Source of the DNA: CAYVMN01 sp964452575
Lineage (GTDB): Bacteria > Desulfobacterota > DSM-4660 > Desulfatiglandales > Desulfatiglandaceae
Reading direction: 5' to 3'
DNA: 5,418 nucleotides
Assembly (NCBI GenBank): GCA_964452575.1
Contig: CAYVMN010000252.1
Coordinates: 1 to 5,418 of the forward strand
Within the stretch, counting starts at the first letter, position 1. Every line of letters begins with the position of its first letter. The notes under the pieces are model-generated. The model did no database searches. It worked only from the letters and a program-made list of their open reading frames with translations, and was not told the origin of the DNA. Positions 1 to 5,411 of this stretch are shown here, one piece after another. The position numbers were made by a program, and so were the translations under genes.

Positions 1-261
1 ATGTCCGGTGAACCATCAGAAAAAGTGTCCAGAAAACATGGGTAGAATGCTCTGAACATTGGTTAATTATGCCCAAGCAATAGGGAAAAATCTCCAGCTC
101 GAAGTAACTAACCGGCGAACAAAATAATGGAGAAGGTGCCTAAAGTCAGTGCATTTTAACATATCCTCCTTTTTCGTAATTTTATATCATTTCAATATAT
201 TGGATTGGTTCCCCGGCACTGCTCATCATTGTGTTGGCGATAAAAAATGAAAGGGTGATCC
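1..261. other. Gene-poor left flank with possible mobile-element edge
   Basis: I see no convincing gene here. The first frame is open from base 1 to a TAG at 43-45, too short to judge as the end of a gene. TGTCC occurs at 2-6 and again at 26-30, a 24-base period, with AAAAAGTG just before the second copy. This resembles the repeated ends of some insertion sequences, but no transposase is visible. Bases 150-210 are AT-rich and hold a weak promoter candidate for the genes at 262-797. A perfect minus-strand Shine-Dalgarno site lies at 163-171. Confidence 0.4.
173..201 (+). promoter_or_regulatory. Weak sigma-70-like promoter candidate for the DUF4160/DUF2442 pair
   Basis: A -35-like TTCGTA (173-178) is followed after 17 bases by TATATT (196-201), which matches five of six positions of the -10 consensus. 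The -35 box matches only three of six, and the stretch is AT-rich, so a chance match is quite possible. It is placed about 60 bases before the first gene. Confidence 0.2.
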
Positions 262-522
262 ATGCCAGAGATTTGCAGGTTTTTCGGGATTATCATTAGA
301 ATGTTCTTCAACGAGCACGACCCTCCGCATTTCCATGCTGAATATCAGGAAAGAAAGGCGGTCTTTGACTTCAACGGCAACATTATGGGAGGGACCCTGA
401 ATTCAAAGACAGCCACAAAACTCGTGAGAGAATGGGTTGACCAGCGTCTTGCCGAACTGGAGGAAGACTGGAATTTGGCAAGAGCTGGCAAGGAAATTAA
501 GAAAATTGAGCCTTTGGATTGA
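262..522 (+). CDS. DUF4160 family protein
   Basis: This is a small soluble protein of 86 residues, the usual full length for DUF4160. The family hallmarks are visible: an N-terminal 'PEICRFFGIII' strand, the histidine-rich turn H19-D-P-P-H23-F-H25 followed by Y28, a W58 helix, a second W70, and the C-terminal 'KKIEPL' (80-85). The start is supported by AAGGGTGATC at 251-260, which matches the 16S anti-Shine-Dalgarno complement apart from two missing bases. No catalytic activity is established for the family that I can name; the clustered histidines suggest a metal or nucleic-acid contact (inference). It is the first gene of a pair, with the DUF2442 gene eight bases downstream. Such pairs recur in bacterial accessory regions and have a toxin-antitoxin-like layout, but neither partner's role can be assigned from sequence. 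Confidence 0.9.
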   Translation: MPEICRFFGIIIRMFFNEHDPPHFHAEYQERKAVFDFNGNIMGGTLNSKTATKLVREWVDQRLAELEEDWNLARAGKEIKKIEPLD

Positions 523-530
523 GGTGAACC

Positions 531-797
531 ATGTGGGACATGAATGATATAGTAGAGATCGAGTATAAGGAAGGCTTTCTCTATCATGTTGTTTTCGATG
601 ATGGCAAAAGCGGAGATATAGATTTCTCAGAATACGTCGGGAGGGGTCCTGTTTTTGAACCTCTACGAGATAAGGCGTTCTTCAAGAAGGCAACGATAGA
701 GGGTGGAACTATATCCTGGCCAAATGGCGCTGACATCGCCCCCGAAACGCTATACGAGAAAATAAACTGCCAGGGCGATGGACCGGATGAGCCATAA
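531..797 (+). CDS. DUF2442 family protein
   Basis: An 88-residue soluble protein recognised as DUF2442 by its ordered signature: 'Y-H-V-V-F-D-D-G' (18-25), an acidic 'GDIDFSEYVGRGPVFEPL' stretch (28-45), F50-F51, then the diagnostic 'GGTISWPNGADIAPETLY' (58-75). The ATG at 531 is chosen because GAGGTG (521-526) lies four bases before it and overlaps the upstream stop codon. An internal ATG at residue 4 is less well placed. The eight-base gap and overlapping ribosome site imply co-transcription and probable translational coupling with the DUF4160 gene. Length and C-terminal region are normal for the family, with no sign of decay. DUF2442 proteins are often encoded beside DUF4160 proteins and are sometimes regarded as antitoxin-like or DNA-binding partners, but this is unproven and I assign no function. 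Confidence 0.9.
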   Translation: MWDMNDIVEIEYKEGFLYHVVFDDGKSGDIDFSEYVGRGPVFEPLRDKAFFKKATIEGGTISWPNGADIAPETLYEKINCQGDGPDEP

Positions 798-884
798 AGC
801 AGGCACACCGGTGACCTTGGTGTAGGTACGATAAAACTCTAACTTAAACGAGAAATTATGACCGCTTGTTTTAGAGTAGTAGCG

Positions 885-894
885 CTCAATTGAG
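885..894. repeat. 10-bp perfect palindrome over the expected ribosome site of the ABC gene
   Basis: CTCAATTGAG is a perfect palindrome ending four bases before the transporter start codon, exactly where a Shine-Dalgarno site would be expected and none is visible. It could be an operator or simply chance; a 10-base palindrome alone is weak evidence. Confidence 0.25.
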
Positions 895-897
895 TAC

Positions 898-2718
898 ATG
901 CGAACGTGGTTCAGCTACTTAAGGCGGGGGCTTTCCAGGGAACAGCCCAAAGACCGCATTGCGGGTCGTGCCGGCTATTCCGGTCTCAGGGCCAATCTCA
1001 GGAACCTGCGACCTTTTGTCGTCCGGCATTGGCGGAAGGGGGCCCTGGGCGTCCTTCTTATCATCTTCACCAGCCTTTTCAGCTTTCCCCAACCCCTTAT
1101 CACCCGTTATATTATTGACCATGTCATTCTGGCCCGTCACATCGAGCTCCTGGTCGGGGCAATGCTCCTGCTCATCGGGATCACGATAGGTGAGAAGCTC
1201 ACCACCCTGATGGAGGAATTCTATTTCGGCCGCCTTGAGCAGGAGGTAACGCTCGACATCCAGCAGAATCTGCTTGAGCGGACCCTCCGATTCCCCAAAT
1301 CGTTTTTCGACGACAGCCAGACGGGCTACCTGATGTCGCGGCTTTCCTCTGACGTTGAAGGGCTCCGCTGGTTCTTTTCCGGCACCATTGTCTACATCAT
1401 CACCAATATATTCCGCTTTGCTGGAGGGGTGGGTTTTCTCTTCTATCTGGAATGGAGACTGGCCATTTTGGTAACTGTGCTCCTACCCGGGATAGTGATA
1501 ATTGTATCCTACTTTTCAGGCAAGATACACGTACTGAGCCATCACAGCATGGAGCAGGAGGCCAATGTCTCCAGTCGTTTTCAGGAATCCTTGTCCGCGG
1601 CATCTCTGATCAAGGCCTTTTCCTCGGAAATGCGTACCGTAGCCCGTCTGGTCTCTGAGCTAAAATCTGCCCTCCATATATCCCTGGAACAGACCGCTCT
1701 AAACTCACTCGCCAACGTGGCCATAAGCTCTTTGCCCGGGATTTCCAGGCTCCTGGTCCTGGCACTAGGTGCTTACTTTGTGATCAAGGGCCAATGGACC
1801 TTAGGTTCCCTGCTCGCCTTTCAGGCCTACCTGGGATATGTCTTCGGCCCGGCCCAGTTTTTGGCAACTGCCAACCTTCAACTCCAAAATGCCCTGGCTT
1901 CCCTGGAGCGGGTCTCAGCGATCTTTGATATTGCCCCAGAAGAAAACCTGGGGACCGGAAGCAAGGTGGAGCGCCTCAAGGGGGACGTGGCCTTCAAAAA
2001 CGTATCGTTCTCTTACGACGGCCAGGAGACGGTCCTCAAGGACATCTCCTTTGATATACGGGCAGGGGAACGGGTTGCTATTGTGGGACCAAGCGGCGTG
2101 GGCAAGACGACCTTGCTAAGCCTGATCCTCCGGTTCTACAGGCCTACCTCAGGAGAGGTATACTTTGATGGCCGGCCTGCATCAGAGTATGAACTCTCCT
2201 CGTTACGCCGTCGAATAGGATACGTCTCCCAGGCCACCCGCCTCTTATCCGGCAACATCCTGGAAAACCTTCGATACGGTGATCCTGAGGCCACCGAGGA
2301 CCAGGTGGTTCGGGCTGCCGAGATGGCCGGCATCCACGCGTTTATTTGCAGCCTACAGAAAGGCTATGGGGCACAAATTGGAGAGAACGGGGTCAACCTC
2401 TCAGAGGGGCAAAAACAGCGGCTTTCCATTGCCAGGGCCCTGGTCAAGGACCCTGATATCCTGGTCCTAGACGAGCCAAGCTCTGCCCTCGACAGCCTGG
2501 CGGAGAGTTCCATCTTTCAGTCGCTCCCTGATGTCTTGAGCGGCAAGACCCTTTTCGTTGTGGCCCATCGGCTTTCCACTATCAGGGGTTCAGACCGGAT
2601 CCTCCTGCTGCATGAAAGCCGCCTCGTTGCCGTGGGCACCCACCAGTCCCTTATCGAGACCAATGATTACTATCGCTCCCTGGTAGCATACCAGCAGATG
2701 GATCCTCCCAAGTCGTGA
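898..2718 (+). CDS. ABC exporter half-transporter (membrane domain fused to ATPase domain)
   Basis: This is a type IV (MsbA/MdlB-like) ABC exporter subunit of 606 residues, full length for a half-transporter that would act as a dimer in the inner membrane. An arginine-rich N-terminal tail of about 47 residues precedes roughly six membrane helices (about 48-68, 84-104, 163-183, 187-207, 270-297, 301-323). The exporter motif 'FFDDSQTGYLMSRLSSD' is at 136-152. The ATPase domain is complete: A-loop Y373, Walker A GPSGVGKT 397-404, Q-loop Q445, signature LSEGQ 501-505 (E in place of the usual G), Walker B ILVLDE 521-526, D-loop SALD 529-532 and switch H557. Hydrolysis should be intact. ATG 898 is the only start before the first helix, because an in-frame TAG lies at 880-882; it has no clear Shine-Dalgarno site. 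The substrate cannot be told; lipid-linked, peptide or drug export are all possible. It converges on the deacetylase gene with no gap. Confidence 0.96.
   Translation: MRTWFSYLRRGLSREQPKDRIAGRAGYSGLRANLRNLRPFVVRHWRKGALGVLLIIFTSLFSFPQPLITRYIIDHVILARHIELLVGAMLLLIGITIGEKLTTLMEEFYFGRLEQEVTLDIQQNLLERTLRFPKSFFDDSQTGYLMSRLSSDVEGLRWFFSGTIVYIITNIFRFAGGVGFLFYLEWRLAILVTVLLPGIVIIVSYFSGKIHVLSHHSMEQEANVSSRFQESLSAASLIKAFSSEMRTVARLVSELKSALHISLEQTALNSLANVAISSLPGISRLLVLALGAYFVIKGQWTLGSLLAFQAYLGYVFGPAQFLATANLQLQNALASLERVSAIFDIAPEENLGTGSKVERLKGDVAFKNVSFSYDGQETVLKDISFDIRAGERVAIVGPSGVGKTTLLSLILRFYRPTSGEVYFDGRPASEYELSSLRRRIGYVSQATRLLSGNILENLRYGDPEATEDQVVRAAEMAGIHAFICSLQKGYGAQIGENGVNLSEGQKQRLSIARALVKDPDILVLDEPSSALDSLAESSIFQSLPDVLSGKTLFVVAHRLSTIRGSDRILLLHESRLVAVGTHQSLIETNDYYRSLVAYQQMDPPKS
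2680..2694. repeat. Small perfect hairpin near the convergent gene ends
   Basis: CTGGTA-GCA-TACCAG forms a six-pair stem with a three-base loop in either strand. It lies inside the last codons of the transporter gene and about 25 bases beyond the stop of the opposing gene. No T-tract follows on either strand, so it is not a standard intrinsic terminator, but it is the only compact inverted repeat I noticed near the two abutting stops. Coding constraint or chance could also explain it. Confidence 0.25.
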
Positions 2719-3336
2719 TTAGAGATTAAAGAAGAGTCTCTCTGAGACAAACCCCTCGGCAAATGGAACCCTGCCCTGGACCCCCCTGAAATGGGCGGAG
2801 GCCCTGGCAATATCCAGGATCGAAAGATCAGGGATGTTGGTCTTCATCACCTGGGAGGCATGTGCCCTCAGGGCCTCCAGTTTCACCTCCAGGACACTGC
2901 CAATGTCTACAAATACATTGGGGGAAAAATTATTGGTGGTTGGAACTTCATAAAAGAGGACGTTCTTCACATACCTGGTGGCAGAAAGGACAGACCTGTT
3001 CACCGTGCGGTGATCCTGATGGGTGTCGTCAAAGAAATTGACGAAGATAAAGTCGGGCTTCGTCGAACGAATGCAACTCTCTACCAGGTGAATGATCTCA
3101 TTTCCCTTATTAAGGAGCTCTGTGTCCCGAAAGTTACCCCAGAAGACATCCTTGACACCCATAACCTCTGCTGCCCTCAACTGCTCCCCATACCTTGTCT
3201 CGGCTCCGGCCCCCTTTTCACCCTTCGTACATACAAGCAGAAATACGCTGTGATCACTTCCTGCAAACTTGATCAGGCTACCACCGCACCCCACTTCAAT
3301 ATCATCAGGATGAGCCCCGACGGCAAGTATGTTCAT
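2719..3336 (-). CDS. PIG-L/LmbE family deacetylase
   Basis: This is a Zn-dependent N-deacetylase of the PIG-L/LmbE superfamily, 205 residues, slightly shorter than the common ~230. The family hydrolyses N-acetyl groups from sugar conjugates such as GlcNAc-inositol or GlcNAc-malate, or from antibiotic and polysaccharide precursors. The opening 'ILAVGAHPDDIEVGCGG' contains AHPDD (8-12) with the metal ligands H9 and D12 and the catalytic aspartate D11. The second motif, DDTHQDHR (103-110), supplies the third ligand, H109. So the active site looks intact. There is no signal peptide, so it is cytoplasmic. ATG 3336 is preceded by a GAGGGGGA ribosome site (3341-3348), and an in-frame TAA at 3364-3366 excludes a longer start. 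It is the last gene of the minus-strand block, 67 bases after the repeat-bearing membrane protein. BshB-like activity is possible, but no bacillithiol gene is nearby, so the substrate is unassigned. Confidence 0.93.
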   Translation of the reverse strand: MNILAVGAHPDDIEVGCGGSLIKFAGSDHSVFLLVCTKGEKGAGAETRYGEQLRAAEVMGVKDVFWGNFRDTELLNKGNEIIHLVESCIRSTKPDFIFVNFFDDTHQDHRTVNRSVLSATRYVKNVLFYEVPTTNNFSPNVFVDIGSVLEVKLEALRAHASQVMKTNIPDLSILDIARASAHFRGVQGRVPFAEGFVSERLFFNL

Positions 3337-3403
3337 GAATTCCCCCTCGGGATACTCAATCGCTTATCACCTCGTGGCAGAAGGGACCTGTGTCGTCAGG
3401 GCC

Positions 3404-3739
3404 CTAACGCATCTGCTGGCCGGTATACTCCAGGGCCTCCTTTATGTCTTGCTTGACCTGCGGGTCGTTTAAGAGATTCTTTATCTCATGCCTGCCCGTC
3501 TGGGCCATAAATTCAATCCCCTCCTTTATGTTCTTCTTGACAGCCGTAACTACCTTATAGTCAAAGGCCGTCGCGACTGTTGAAGAGATGACATCTCTTA
3601 CTGTGTACTCTAAGCCCTCCTTGATCTGTTGCTTGAGCCCCGCCGCCGCAATGAAAAACACTACCAGAAAGATAATCCCCCATGGAATAGCCATCACCAG
3701 TTGCCGGATAAATGTCCTACCCAATCCATCCTCTTTCAT
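3404..3739 (-). CDS. Single-pass membrane protein with three IKEGLEY repeats
   Basis: I do not recognise a family for this 111-residue protein. A short charged N-terminus (residues 1-13) leads into one membrane helix (about 14-34, 'VMAIPWGIIFLVVFFIAAAG'). The rest is a hydrophilic, mostly helical tail. The tail holds three copies of an 11-residue repeat: LKQQIKEGLEY (35-45), VKKNIKEGIEF (67-77) and VKQDIKEALEY (95-105). Flanking charges do not settle topology clearly: K2, R8 and R12 lie before the helix and several lysines after it. The repeats are amphipathic and could pack as helices or bind a partner or the membrane surface (inference). The start is secure: AAAGGAGGT (3747-3755) sits seven bases upstream of the ATG. 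It lies 48 bases after the PHP-like gene and 67 before the deacetylase, so co-transcription is likely. Existence as a gene is well supported; function is unknown. Confidence 0.8.
   Translation of the reverse strand: MKEDGLGRTFIRQLVMAIPWGIIFLVVFFIAAAGLKQQIKEGLEYTVRDVISSTVATAFDYKVVTAVKKNIKEGIEFMAQTGRHEIKNLLNDPQVKQDIKEALEYTGQQMR
3425..3637 (-). repeat. Threefold internal repeat within the small membrane protein gene
   Basis: The three 33-base units are at 3605-3637, 3509-3541 and 3425-3457. They encode the consensus [LV]-K-x-x-I-K-E-[GA]-[LI]-E-[YF]. On the plus strand each reads roughly 'TAYTC..RSCCTCCTT.ATSTYNTKCTTGA', so similarity is visible in the DNA as well. Unit starts are 96 and 84 bases apart, which points to divergent internal duplication rather than a recent tandem array. 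Confidence 0.7.
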
Positions 3740-3746
3740 AACCCTG

Positions 3747-3755
3747 ACCTCCTTT
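3747..3755 (-). promoter_or_regulatory. Strong ribosome binding site of the small membrane protein gene
   Basis: Read on the minus strand this is AAAGGAGGT, a near-perfect Shine-Dalgarno sequence, seven bases before the ATG at 3739. It is the strongest ribosome site in the window. It supports both the existence and the start of this otherwise unrecognised gene. Confidence 0.85.
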
Positions 3756-3787
3756 CCATTAAACCGGTTGATCTTTCTGCCTTCAAA

Positions 3788-5230
3788 CTACTTCTGTCCA
3801 AAGATGACAAATATGGGGTTTGAAACCAGGGTGCCGCAACCCCGGGCATCCACCCTGTAAAACACCTTCTCCCCTGGCTTGTAGTACGTATCCTCGTGCT
3901 CAATCTCCATCGGTAAAGACCCCTGAAAGCTCTGCACCACCTCCCCTGATCTTATCAACCTCACCTTCACCCGGTCTTCACTCGGCTCTTTTGAGAAAAG
4001 AGAGATACGGATCCTCGGGGGTTCATTCAATATCATCTCTTCCCCTGAGACAGCCTTGGCCTCACATCCAGCTGAACATACCGAAAACTCCTTCAGCACC
4101 ATCATCTGGGGATAAGTTCCGCTATAGGCATACATCCTTCCCCGTCTCATGGCTGAGAGGACCTCCTCCCTCGTCTTCTTTCCCACAAGAAACACTGTGG
4201 GAAAATTACCCAGTATCTCACCATCCCTACCATCCCCATGGAAATCGGCCGTGGATATACCCCACGGTGGCCTGTCTCTTTCCCCCCTGCAATATTCCAA
4301 GAGCACCCTGTCCCATAGATGACCCGGCTCAGTAACTGTTATGTTGTCTCCATACAAGGCCGCAAAACCCGTATAACCCCTGGATTGCTCCAGAACCTGG
4401 GGATATGGAGGAGTATCCACAAAGATAGGTCCCATCTTCCTCACCCCAGATTTCGTCTCAGGGTAATTCCAGAAGGTCAATCCGCCCCTGGATTCCACAT
4501 AATCAATAAGCAATTGGTAAGGGGCTATCCCCTGATCCCCGTGATACTGGTCAAAGGGAGAACTCCTCAAGGGATCCGTATTGATCAGGAATAGGAGGGA
4601 AATTACGCTTATGATGATGCCCGATATCCGCAAGATTCCCCGCCATCTCAATAAAAAAAGACCAAGGACAAGCGATATCAGAAACGGTAAGAAAACAGGG
4701 AGAAACCCTATGCTATATCGCGTGGAAAGGCCATTGTGCAGAATGGGGAGATCTTCGTAATCCTTTGCCTTATCCATCCCTATGGTGAGAATCCGTCTCT
4801 CATAATTATGGGCAGTGAGATCGTCCCCGAAATATGAACCGGTCCAATAATAAAAGGCCGCCGTCTCCGAACCAGGGATGATGATCATATCAGGGTTCTG
4901 GTCCTGCGCCCTCCTGATGGCATTGAGGTAGTTCTCCGCACCTTCATCGTTTAGAGAGTTTAGCTCAATCCGTTTCCTCAAGATATTTCGAAACGGGAAG
5001 ATCCCGTATTCCATGACCAGCCTGTCATGATCGTTTATGAATATCAGATCAAAACCCCTCTGTCTGGCAAGCCTGGCAAGGGATTCAGGATCAAGCGCCC
5101 CGTCGCTGTAAGTCGTCCTGAGGTCAATCAGCCCAGGCACCTGGATATACTCCGTGGCCCCGGCAAGACTAAGGCTCACAAAGATGAAAGCAGGAATAAG
5201 GTAGAAGATCCTTTTCAAAGCTGAAGTCAT
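3788..5230 (-). CDS. Exported PHP-like (CehA/McbA-type) protein with inserted membrane hairpin
   Basis: This 480-residue protein resembles PHP-domain metallohydrolases of the CehA/McbA type. A signal peptide (K6-R7, hydrophobic 8-24, likely cleavage AGA|T at 25/26) exports it. PHP landmarks follow in order: 'IDLRTTYSDG' (35-44), 'GFDLIFINDHD' (59-69), 'IIPGSE' (117-122), H141 before 'ILTIGM', 'GGLTFWNYPE' (249-258), 'STADFH' (326-331), and 'AMRRGRMYAYSG' (360-371). Two membrane helices (about 174-194 and 199-217) joined by the basic turn RWRG interrupt the domain between H141 and the 'NYPE' strand. The C-terminus (about 375-480) looks like a beta-sandwich ending in the typical 'SNPIFV'. Key oddity: the usual motif I H-x-H is R38-T-T40, and the usual His-Pro is Y256-P. 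Retained candidate ligands are D43, D67, H68, E122, H141, D329 and H331. The start is set by AAAGGAGAT nine bases upstream. It is the first full gene of the minus-strand operon. It could be an altered hydrolase or a ligand-binding pseudoenzyme. Confidence 0.85.
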   Translation of the reverse strand: MTSALKRIFYLIPAFIFVSLSLAGATEYIQVPGLIDLRTTYSDGALDPESLARLARQRGFDLIFINDHDRLVMEYGIFPFRNILRKRIELNSLNDEGAENYLNAIRRAQDQNPDMIIIPGSETAAFYYWTGSYFGDDLTAHNYERRILTIGMDKAKDYEDLPILHNGLSTRYSIGFLPVFLPFLISLVLGLFLLRWRGILRISGIIISVISLLFLINTDPLRSSPFDQYHGDQGIAPYQLLIDYVESRGGLTFWNYPETKSGVRKMGPIFVDTPPYPQVLEQSRGYTGFAALYGDNITVTEPGHLWDRVLLEYCRGERDRPPWGISTADFHGDGRDGEILGNFPTVFLVGKKTREEVLSAMRRGRMYAYSGTYPQMMVLKEFSVCSAGCEAKAVSGEEMILNEPPRIRISLFSKEPSEDRVKVRLIRSGEVVQSFQGSLPMEIEHEDTYYKPGEKVFYRVDARGCGTLVSNPIFVIFGQK

Positions 5231-5301
5231 GGCCGGCCTATCTCCTTTGTTTTGCCCTTACGCTTTACCGGATACAGCCTTCGATCAATCGGGCTTATCA
5301 C
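5227..5301 (-). CDS. Possible 24-codon leader ORF overlapping the PHP-like gene
   Basis: A GTG at 5299-5301 opens a 24-codon frame encoding a very basic peptide with the core SPIDRRLYPVKRKGK. Its TGA overlaps the PHP-like gene start as ATGA. GGAGG (5311-5315) lies nine bases upstream of the GTG, and the predicted promoter would start transcription only a few bases before that. The arrangement suits a leader peptide coupled to the downstream gene. Against it: the start is GTG, the peptide matches nothing I know, and the PHP-like gene has its own good ribosome site inside this frame. Confidence 0.3.
   Translation of the reverse strand: MISPIDRRLYPVKRKGKTKEIGRP
5240..5248 (-). promoter_or_regulatory. 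Ribosome binding site of the PHP-like gene
   Basis: On the minus strand this reads AAAGGAGAT, nine bases before the ATG at 5230. It fixes the start of the PHP-like gene, and hence its signal peptide, without needing coupling to the leader frame. Confidence 0.75.
5276..5295 (-). other. Small hairpin in the untranslated leader
   Basis: AGCC-CGA, a TTGA loop, then TCG-(AA)-GGCT can form seven pairs with a two-base bulge in the transcript. It lies between the predicted promoter and the PHP-like gene, inside the possible leader ORF. It lacks a T-tract and matches no riboswitch class I know, so it is noted only as structure. Confidence 0.2.
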
Positions 5302-5327
5302 TCCCCCCGACCTCCACGGTTGTATGT

Positions 5328-5356
5328 ATCATAGCACATCTCCTGTCAGTGAGCAA
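5328..5356 (-). promoter_or_regulatory. Sigma-70-like extended -10 promoter for the minus-strand operon
   Basis: On the minus strand, TTGCTC (5351-5356) is followed after exactly 17 bases by TATGAT (5328-5333). The -10 box matches five of six consensus positions and is preceded by TG-C, giving an extended -10 that can offset the weaker -35 (three of six). Transcription would begin near 5321, about 90 bases before the PHP-like start. No other gene lies between, and the three minus-strand genes have short gaps, so this promoter probably drives them all. Confidence 0.5.
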
Positions 5357-5370
5357 CCTCTAGCTGCTAA

Positions 5371-5411
5371 GTCTCAGAATAATTGACCCTGAAAGTCTGA
5401 CAAAAAGTGAC
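5371..5411. repeat. Imperfect tandem repeat, 24-base period, upstream of the promoter
   Basis: GTCTCAGAATAATTGAC (5371-5387) and GTCTGACAAAAAGTGAC (5395-5411) match at 13 of 17 positions and start 24 bases apart. On the minus strand they sit about 15 bases upstream of the -35 box, where activator sites often lie. The same layout also fits the repeated ends of IS21-like insertion sequences. I cannot tell the two apart from this window. Confidence 0.4.

Noticed and set aside
1..45. C-terminal end of a gene entering from the left (14 codons before TAG)
   Set aside because: It is too short to recognise and begins with ATG at base 1 by chance of the window cut. The same bases hold the 24-base repeats, which argues for non-coding element-end sequence.
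209..232. Sigma-54 promoter suggested by CGGCACTGCTCATCATTG
   Set aside because: The GG and GC elements are not at the required spacing, so the resemblance to the -24/-12 consensus fails.
804..824. Possible terminator after the DUF2442 gene (ACACC ... GGTGT)
   Set aside because: Only five pairs around a nine-base loop, and no T-tract follows, so it does not qualify as an intrinsic terminator.
2791..3456. Long plus-strand open frame of 221 codons opposite the deacetylase and its upstream gap
   Set aside because: It is antisense to an intact PIG-L gene with clear motifs and a ribosome site. Its product is rich in Gly, Pro and His with no domain pattern, so it is a shadow frame.
3820..4335. 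Plus-strand open frame of 171 codons within the PHP-like gene
   Set aside because: The product is extremely Ser/Pro-rich and low in complexity, as expected for the complement of the PHP-like coding sequence; no ribosome site supports it.
5227..5327. Riboswitch in the leader of the PHP-like gene
   Set aside because: I compared it mentally with c-di-GMP and preQ1 types and found no conserved core; only a small bulged hairpin is present.
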